From: Leptospira kemamanensis
GTDB taxonomy: Bacteria; Spirochaetota; Leptospiria; Leptospirales; Leptospiraceae
Direction: 5' to 3'
DNA length: 64,000 nt
Assembly: GCF_004769665.1 (NCBI RefSeq)
Contig: NZ_RQGG01000028.1
Location: 1-64,000 of the forward strand
Of the stretch, positions 58,461 through 64,000 are shown in pieces; the first letter of the stretch is position 1, and the number at the start of each line of letters is the position of its first letter. A program made the position numbers and the translations under genes. A model generated the notes under the pieces. It was not told the origin of the DNA, searched no databases, and was given only the letters and a program-made list of their open reading frames with translations.

Positions 58461-60504
58461 CTCGTTCCGCAAAAACAACACCTTGGATCATTCTTAAATT
58501 CTCTAAAATTTCCTTGAGTTGGTCCAAGTGATCCACTTCTAACATAAATTTGGCAGTAAGAGTTCCATTAGGATGTGATGAGGCACCTGCTTCCAAGATA
58601 TTGGTTTCTGTACTGGAAATGGATTCCACCATGGACAAATAAATTCCCTGTACATCCTTGGCACGGACTTCAATTTGAATGGGGATTGGTTCCCCAGGTC
58701 CTTCCCAACGCACTGGAATTGTTTTCATCCATTCCAATTGTTTTGTAGCAGTTGTGCAGTCTTTTTTGTGTACACTCACTCCCCTACCTCTTGTGATAAA
58801 ACCAATGATTTCATCCCCAGGGATCGGAGTACAACAAGAAGCAACTCGCACAGGAACATCATTCCATCCCGCAACAGAGATTCCAAACTCCTTGGATTCT
58901 TCTTGGTTGGGATTTGGTTTTGTTTGTTTTTTGATTTTAACTTTTTTAATTTCTTTGATGGTGTTTTCATCAAAGTTTGGATTTGTCGCTTCTAAGACAG
59001 AACCAATGGTTTCTTTTTGAGAATCTTCTTGGAGTTTACGGAAATAGGCACGTAACTTCTGTCTGGCGCCAGATGTTTTAACAATCCGAAGCCAAATCGG
59101 AGATGGTTTGGAATTTTTTTCGGTGATGATTTCGACTTGGTCACCAGATTTCAATTCCGTACGAAGTGTAACCATTCGACCATTTACTTTTCCACCACGA
59201 GCATGGATTCCCACATCTGTATGGATACGGAAAGCATAGTCTAAAACAGTTGCGCCTTTTGGCATTTCAATGATCTCACCCTTCGGAGTGAACACAAAGA
59301 CTTCATCTTCGTGAAGATCATATTGGAGTTCTTCCATAAACTCTTTGGAATCAAGGCTTGGGTCTTGCCAGGATTTCAAAATTTCGAGCCACTTCATCCG
59401 GAAGGCATTTTCCACTCCGTTTTGCAAAATCACAGAGGAACGAGATAAGTTTGTGGATTCTTTATAAGCCCAGTGAGCTGCCACCCCATTTTCAGCAATG
59501 GCATTCATCTCTTTGGTCCGAATTTGCACTTCCATAGGACGACCATCGGGACCAAATACCGTTGTATGCAAAGATTGGTATAAATTTGTTTTGGGAGTGG
59601 CTATATAATCTTTAAATCTTCCAGGGATGGGTGTCCAAAGAGTGTGTACGATTCCAAGCACTCCATAACAATCTTTGATTTCATTGGCGATGATACGAAC
59701 AGCTCGTAAGTCAAAAATTTCGGAAAAGGATTTTTCCTTAGTCACCATTTTACGATATATGGAATAAAAATGTTTTGCCCTTCCATCAATTCTAGCATCA
59801 ATATTAATTTCAGCTAACCTTTGTTTGAGGATAATTTTTATCTTTTCAATGTATTCATCACGTTCTGATTTTTTGGCAGAAACCCTTTTTTTGATTTCTT
59901 GGTATTCTTCAGGATGAAGTGATTGGAAGGCCAAGTCTTCCAATTCAAATTTTACTTTATACACCCCAAGTCGACCTGCAATCGGGGCATAGAGTGATAA
60001 AACTTCTTTTGCAATTCTTTTTTGTTTTTCTTCCGGTTGGAATTTCAGTGTTCTTACGTTATGAGTCTTATCGGCAAGTTTAATGAGCATCACTCGCACA
60101 TCTTTGATCGTGGCAAGTAACATCTTACGGATGTTTTCTGCAGCTTCTGTTTCTTTGGACTGCGATTTGATTTCGGAAATTTTAGTAACACCTTCCACAA
60201 GTGCCGCAATGTCTTCTCCGAATTCGCGAGCCATATCTTCTTTCGAATAACTTGTATCTTCAACGACATCGTGTAACAAACCCGCTGCGATTGCCCTTTC
60301 GTCGAGTCCCAAATCATCTAAGACTGAGGCAACATTCATGGGATGAATGATATATGGTTCCCCAGAAAGTCTTTTTTGGCCCTCATGCATTTTATCAGCA
60401 ATGTTATATGCCTTTTCGACCAACCCAGCTTTTTCAGGACCAAGTCGTTTTTGGACAGCGTCAAATAACTCTTGTTTGTCTTTTATGTCCTGATAGAGTC
60501 CCAT
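58450..60504 (-). CDS. rel: Bifunctional (p)ppGpp synthetase/hydrolase
   Basis: The 684-residue RSH enzyme has an HD hydrolase domain (YIIHPMNVASVL, then AAGLLHDVVEDTSY), a synthetase domain with FSEIFDLRAVRIIAN and TPIPGRFKDYIA, a TGS domain (FVFTPKGEIIEMPKG) and a C-terminal ACT domain (about 610-684). Both catalytic halves look intact, so it likely controls stringent-response ppGpp levels alone. It starts overlapping the nadC stop by one base (TAATG), so it depends on nadC translation. Confidence 0.95.
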   Translation of the reverse strand: MGLYQDIKDKQELFDAVQKRLGPEKAGLVEKAYNIADKMHEGQKRLSGEPYIIHPMNVASVLDDLGLDERAIAAGLLHDVVEDTSYSKEDMAREFGEDIAALVEGVTKISEIKSQSKETEAAENIRKMLLATIKDVRVMLIKLADKTHNVRTLKFQPEEKQKRIAKEVLSLYAPIAGRLGVYKVKFELEDLAFQSLHPEEYQEIKKRVSAKKSERDEYIEKIKIILKQRLAEINIDARIDGRAKHFYSIYRKMVTKEKSFSEIFDLRAVRIIANEIKDCYGVLGIVHTLWTPIPGRFKDYIATPKTNLYQSLHTTVFGPDGRPMEVQIRTKEMNAIAENGVAAHWAYKESTNLSRSSVILQNGVENAFRMKWLEILKSWQDPSLDSKEFMEELQYDLHEDEVFVFTPKGEIIEMPKGATVLDYAFRIHTDVGIHARGGKVNGRMVTLRTELKSGDQVEIITEKNSKPSPIWLRIVKTSGARQKLRAYFRKLQEDSQKETIGSVLEATNPNFDENTIKEIKKVKIKKQTKPNPNQEESKEFGISVAGWNDVPVRVASCCTPIPGDEIIGFITRGRGVSVHKKDCTTATKQLEWMKTIPVRWEGPGEPIPIQIEVRAKDVQGIYLSMVESISSTETNILEAGASSHPNGTLTAKFMLEVDHLDQLKEILENLRMIQGVVFAERVKK

Positions 60505-61367
60505 TATTTGATATCCAAACTAATGTCTAAAAACTTAACCGTATGCGTTAAATACCCCATACTCACACCAATTCCATCAAACTTGGATAAAAACCTTAGT
60601 TTATCAGGGGTAATTCCACCAGAACATTCGATTTGAATCCCTGGTGCCGTTTCTTTTAGGATCTGAATCGCTTTTTCAGTATCTACATCTGAAAAATTAT
60701 CGAGTAAAATGATATCTGGCTTCGATGCAATTGCATCATTTAATTGTGCAATCTCATCAATTTCCAACTCAATTTTTTTCCCGGGATTTTTTTCTCGTAC
60801 CATTTGTACGGCAGACTGAATAGATCCAGCTTTGGCAATGTGATTGTCCTTTAACATGGCCATCTCAGATAAATTCAATCTATGGTTGGCACCACCACCA
60901 GTATATACCGCATATTTCGCCAATTTTCGATAACCAGGAAGTGTTTTACGTGTATCGAGGATGAGGAGGTTCGGAAATTCTTTTGCCACTCGGTTCGCAT
61001 TCGTTGCAATGCCTGAAAGGTATTGGATGAAGTTCAGTAAAATTCGTTCCATCTTCAAAAGATCTACGAGGGAACCTTTCAGTTCTCCAATGATTGTGCC
61101 TTTGGAAAGAAAGGCACCATCGTCTAGAGCCTTCGTCCAAGTAATCGATGCTTTTGTTTTCTGAATGAGGCATGGGATCACGGCAAGTCCACAGAGGATC
61201 CCTTCTTCTTTTGCCAAAAGAATGGCGGTGCAAGTTTCCTTTTGGGAGAAAAGAGTGTCTGTTGTGATGTCCCCAGCAGGTAAATCCTCATCCAAAGCCA
61301 ATTGGACCAAGATTTCAAAGTCTTTTTCTGTAATTGTGGTAACGGGAGTTGTGTATCCTCGGTTCAT
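60504..61367 (-). CDS. nadC: Nicotinate-nucleotide pyrophosphorylase (quinolinate phosphoribosyltransferase)
   Basis: The 287-residue enzyme has DTRKTLPGYRKLAKYAVYTG with the Arg/Lys phosphate ligands, the GGGANHRLNL motif and KDNHI, then a barrel ending ECSGGITPDKLRFL. These fit NadC, which converts quinolinate and PRPP to nicotinate mononucleotide. It forms a two-gene unit with rel by a one-base overlap. Confidence 0.93.
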   Translation of the reverse strand: MNRGYTTPVTTITEKDFEILVQLALDEDLPAGDITTDTLFSQKETCTAILLAKEEGILCGLAVIPCLIQKTKASITWTKALDDGAFLSKGTIIGELKGSLVDLLKMERILLNFIQYLSGIATNANRVAKEFPNLLILDTRKTLPGYRKLAKYAVYTGGGANHRLNLSEMAMLKDNHIAKAGSIQSAVQMVREKNPGKKIELEIDEIAQLNDAIASKPDIILLDNFSDVDTEKAIQILKETAPGIQIECSGGITPDKLRFLSKFDGIGVSMGYLTHTVKFLDISLDIK

Positions 61368-61387
61368 ATGGGTCCTATGATTTAGAC

Positions 61388-61416
61388 AAAAAAAAAGCTG
61401 TCTTTACGACAGCTTT
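61388..61416 (-). terminator. Rho-independent terminator of the LysM lipoprotein gene
   Basis: AAAGCTGTC pairs with GACAGCTTT around a five-base loop, and the minus strand runs into nine T. It lies 23 bases after the LysM gene stop and before the nadC start. Confidence 0.85.
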
Positions 61417-61438
61417 ATTTCTTTCACCTAAACAATGT

Positions 61439-62842
61439 TTATTGTTTAGGAGCTTTTCCGATTTTTCCCGTTTTTGGTGGGATGTTCAATTTTTGTTTTG
61501 GATAAATGAGGTTTTTGTTACGAATGCTCTTACGGTTCGCTTCAAAAATACGTGGCCAAAGTTTTGCATCGTTATAAACGTCTTCTCTGTCCGCAATTCT
61601 CCAAAGGCAATCAGCAGGATTTGATTTTTCAACAGTGTATCGTTTCCAACCACCAGATAATTCTTCGATTTGAGAAGAAGATGTTTGGTTAGAATCTTTG
61701 TTTTCTGTTGTTTTGTCAGAATCTGCATCTACAGCGTTACGATCTGTTTTCGCTACGTTGTTTTTTCCTTTCAAAGTTTCAATTTGGTCAATGGAAATCT
61801 CAGCCAAACGAATCGCTTCTTCGGATTGAGCAATCGAGTCTTCAAATTTGTCTTGTTCTAAAAGGTTTCCGGATGCTTGTAAAGATTCGTTAGAAGCACC
61901 TAAGTTTTCTTGTGTGCTTGCATATGATTCTTTTGCATTAGACTTGAGGTAAGACTCAGCATTCAATTCACCAAATCGAAGGTTGGCATCTTCTACCACT
62001 TCTCTTGCTTGTGTATTTCGGTTCTTCGCGTGATCTTTGATGGAGTCTTGTAATAAAGCGGCAGAAGCAAGTCTTGCTGCTTTGATTTTTTCATCAGCGG
62101 ATTTTAGTTTTCCTGCTTGGATGTCTTCTCTTGCAGAAGCGATTCTAGCTTTTTCTTCATCAATGGCTGGGTTTCCCGCTTTTGAATACGATGCTGCTTT
62201 ATCTAGGAGTGCGTCTACTTCATCAGCTGACTTCACAAGTGATCCACCTGATTTTTCAAGTGCTACTTTTTTTGCGTCAGAACTGATTTTAGATGCTTCT
62301 TGGAATTGGTTATGAGCATCTTCATATTCTTGCAAAGCAACAGTTCGTTTTACTTCTTTTGCTGTTTCATCTTTGTCTTCACGTAAATAAGAAGCAAGGC
62401 TTGCATCAGCTTGCGCTAATTTAGTTTCCCCTGCATCTCTTGCAGCTACTGCTTTTTTGTATTCTTCAGGAGTGTATTCAGAAGCATAGGCTTCGTCTGC
62501 AGCATCAATGGCCGCCACTGCTTCTTCACGAGATTTTGCAGCTAACTTAGGTAATGTTTTCTCAAGAGCATCGTATGCTTTTGAAATTGCATAATCTGCA
62601 CTCTTTTTGGAGTCAGATGCTTTTTCTTCAGCGGCAAATTCATTGGCAGAAACTAAACTTTTTTTAGCTTCGCTGAATTCTTCAGGGGCAAATTCTTCGG
62701 CGGAAAGTCTTTCTGCTCGTTCCACTTGTGATTTCGCTAACGCGAGTTCTTTGAGTGGTAGTTCTTGTGCGCAGTTTACAAATCCTGCTGAGAACAATAC
62801 CAAAGCGGAGAGAAAGACTGATGTCTTTTTCTTTTTTAACAT
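61439..62842 (-). CDS. LysM-domain lipoprotein with Ala/Glu/Lys-rich helical repeats
   Basis: The 467-residue protein has a lipoprotein signal ending GFVNC (Cys24), then about 350 residues of charged helix with recurring AEEFA/SEAKKSL-type units, and a C-terminal LysM domain (about 400-452; YTVEKSNPADCLWRIA, then IYPKQKLNIP). It probably links the outer membrane or lipid anchor to peptidoglycan. AAGGAG precedes the ATG. The repeated helical units recall tetratricopeptide-free spacer lipoproteins, but I cannot name it further. Confidence 0.85.
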   Translation of the reverse strand: MLKKKKTSVFLSALVLFSAGFVNCAQELPLKELALAKSQVERAERLSAEEFAPEEFSEAKKSLVSANEFAAEEKASDSKKSADYAISKAYDALEKTLPKLAAKSREEAVAAIDAADEAYASEYTPEEYKKAVAARDAGETKLAQADASLASYLREDKDETAKEVKRTVALQEYEDAHNQFQEASKISSDAKKVALEKSGGSLVKSADEVDALLDKAASYSKAGNPAIDEEKARIASAREDIQAGKLKSADEKIKAARLASAALLQDSIKDHAKNRNTQAREVVEDANLRFGELNAESYLKSNAKESYASTQENLGASNESLQASGNLLEQDKFEDSIAQSEEAIRLAEISIDQIETLKGKNNVAKTDRNAVDADSDKTTENKDSNQTSSSQIEELSGGWKRYTVEKSNPADCLWRIADREDVYNDAKLWPRIFEANRKSIRNKNLIYPKQKLNIPPKTGKIGKAPKQ

Positions 62843-62882
62843 AACAAACTCCTTAATGTTTGGTAGGGGGGATTGTAAGAGA

Positions 62883-62900
62883 GAAGCGCAAATACGCTTC
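62883..62900 (-). terminator. Small hairpin after the STAS gene
   Basis: GAAGCG and CGCTTC pair around a six-base loop just after the restored stop codon of the frameshifted STAS gene; the following TCTCTT is only a weak T-tract. Confidence 0.3.
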
Positions 62901-62905
62901 CCCTA

Positions 62906-63242
62906 TTATTTGAAAGCAGTAACTGCTTCGTCTTCGCTGTCGAAAATTTCAAAAAATGAAGTCAACTTAGTGAGTTCAAATACTTTTCGAACAGAACCTG
63001 CTACGTTGATGATTTTTAATCCACCTTGGTATTTTTTCAGGTTGGACAAACTTGAAATTAAAGCTCCAATTCCGGAAGAGTCGATGTAAGATACCTTCTC
63101 GAGATTGATGACGATGCAATACCTTTTGTTCTTCGATCAATTTGGCGATTACATCCTTGATCTCAGGCGCGTTATAAAGGTCGATTTCCCCGTTAATATC
63201 GAGTACTACGATTTTATCTTTTTCCCTTCTGGTGATTTCCAT
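62906..63242 (-). pseudogene. STAS-domain protein gene with a one-base frameshift
   Basis: The first 40 residues (MEITRREKDKIVVLDINGEI onward) are the start of a typical stand-alone STAS protein, but the frame then reads into unrelated residues. Shifting by one base at 63123-63124 restores a perfect STAS continuation, CIVINLEKVSYIDSSGIGAL, that runs to a stop at 62906. One extra G after AAAA explains it. Either the gene is a recent pseudogene, the read has an error, or the ribosome shifts by +1. The phospho-acceptor Ser-Ser of the second half is intact, so the intact protein would be an anti-sigma antagonist. Confidence 0.75.
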
Positions 63243-63335
63243 GTGTGTCTAGAGACTCCTCAATGAAGCTACAATCAATGTAGAAATGACGGTACAATCA
63301 CATTCAAAAAAAATGGGTACGTCAACCTAATAATT

Positions 63336-64000
63336 TTAGCTACCAAACAAATTTTTCCAATGCGCATAAAAGTCTCGAAAATTGCCTATTTCTATGGACT
63401 TTCGCATCTTTTCCATGAAGCTTTGCATAAAAAATAAATTATGGTAGGTAGATAAGGAAAAGGCGGTTAATTCCTTTACCTTATGTAAGTGGCGAATGTA
63501 ACCAAGACTATATGTTTTGCAAACCTTACAGCCACATTCGGGATCAATGGGTGCATCACTGAGCCTATGGGATTCATTTCGTAAATTGAGTTTGCCATTG
63601 GAGGTGAATACTTGCCCATTCCGAGCATTCCTTGTGGGAAGTACACAATCAAACATATCAATCCCGTTTTTCACGCCCTCTAGGATGTCTACCACGGTTC
63701 CCACACCCATCAGGTATCTAGGCCTCGCCTTGTCCAAATGAGGGGCCATACATTCTAAAATCCGAATGTATTCAGGCCTTGGTTCCCCCACACTCAAACC
63801 GCCGATGGCAATTCCCGGAAAATTGATTTTTTGTAAGGTTTCTAAACTCCGAAGGCGGAGGGTTTCATTCACCCCACCTTGGACAATGGGGAATACATTT
63901 TGCCCATTTGGATTCTCCATCCAATAGGCATAGGACTCCTTGGCCCACCTGTGAGTCCGATCTAATGCAAGTTCCAGCCGTTTCGTATCACTTCCATACG
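63336..64000 (-). CDS. tgt: Queuine tRNA-ribosyltransferase (partial, 5' end missing)
   Basis: The open frame runs to the window edge; in-frame residues before the first internal Met include [18 protein letters not shown]. The visible part has [14 protein letters not shown], the catalytic-Asp region [14 protein letters not shown] and the zinc site [17 protein letters not shown]. It exchanges guanine for queuine or preQ1 at tRNA wobble positions. The N-terminal half lies beyond the window; only about 221 of some 370 residues are shown. Confidence 0.93.
   Translation of the reverse strand, partial: YGSDTKRLELALDRTHRWAKESYAYWMENPNGQNVFPIVQGGVNETLRLRSLETLQKINFPGIAIGGLSVGEPRPEYIRILECMAPHLDKARPRYLMGVGTVVDILEGVKNGIDMFDCVLPTRNARNGQVFTSNGKLNLRNESHRLSDAPIDPECGCKVCKTYSLGYIRHLHKVKELTAFSLSTYHNLFFMQSFMEKMRKSIEIGNFRDFYAHWKNLFGS

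Overview
The window looks like a chromosome segment of a Leptospira (spirochaete), most likely from the saprophytic L. biflexa side of the genus. This rests on several things. The coding DNA is AT-rich. Exported proteins have spirochaete-style lipoboxes. Chemotaxis, STAS, PilZ and cyclic-nucleotide-binding proteins are abundant. The tRNA-Ile/tRNA-Ala pair stands outside any rRNA operon, and several proteins look like leptospiral 'hypotheticals'. The species is inferred from memory, not shown by the sequence.

Region 1-1.7 kb is the only mobile part. A truncated gene end is followed by a GC-rich, hairpin-rich non-coding element and then an IS481-type insertion sequence with 46-bp terminal inverted repeats and an internal deletion. 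Region 1.7-9.4 kb holds a thioesterase, RsuA, an ABC exporter, a soluble chemotaxis-like protein with a C-terminal Cache domain, two small proteins sharing a coiled-coil motif, an unusual zinc-ribbon SDR and a DinB-fold protein. Region 9.7-12.4 kb is a cell-envelope glycosyl-transfer cassette behind a perfect 14-bp palindrome. Region 12.5-20.4 kb holds a STAS protein, a GH13 glucosidase, speD, a Sco-like protein, a membrane chemoreceptor, a large unknown membrane protein and a leucine-rich-repeat lipoprotein.

Region 20.4-29.8 kb has ileS, then a leftward group (lipB, a sensor-like membrane protein, a STAS/zinc-ribbon protein, murJ), and rightward a Panacea-like gene overlapping panD. Region 29.8-38.4 kb holds trxA, a metallo-beta-lactamase/double cNMP-binding fusion, an acyl-CoA dehydrogenase with a clear terminator, thiC under a TPP riboswitch with a good promoter, an unknown 520-aa protein and a PilZ protein. 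Region 38.5-45.5 kb holds an outer-membrane protein with an almost leaderless promoter, a double-ACT protein behind a textbook sigma-54 promoter, an MFS transporter, a phasin-like protein, a bifunctional-nuclease-like protein, three tRNAs, hemW and a CBS protein.

Region 45.5-51.9 kb holds an exonuclease and an aminotransferase (leftward) and a tight rightward operon: phosphohexomutase, argD-like, leuB and a receiver protein whose phospho-acceptor Asp is Glu. Region 51.8-57.1 kb is a compact leftward operon: oligopeptide-binding lipoprotein, kinase-fold protein, GT-C membrane protein and a YfiH/LACC1 protein. Region 57-64 kb holds a second GH13 enzyme, nadC-rel, a LysM lipoprotein, a STAS gene with a one-base frameshift and the 3' part of tgt.

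Most of the window is ordinary core genome with compact, often overlapping genes. The points most worth following are the sigma-54/ACT unit, the Cache/coiled-coil cluster at 5.2-7.3 kb, the D-to-E receiver, the SBP/kinase/GT-C operon and the frameshifted STAS gene. I do not see a clearly new defence or mobile system, CRISPR array, rRNA gene or prophage. No stretch over 300 bases lacks a feature.
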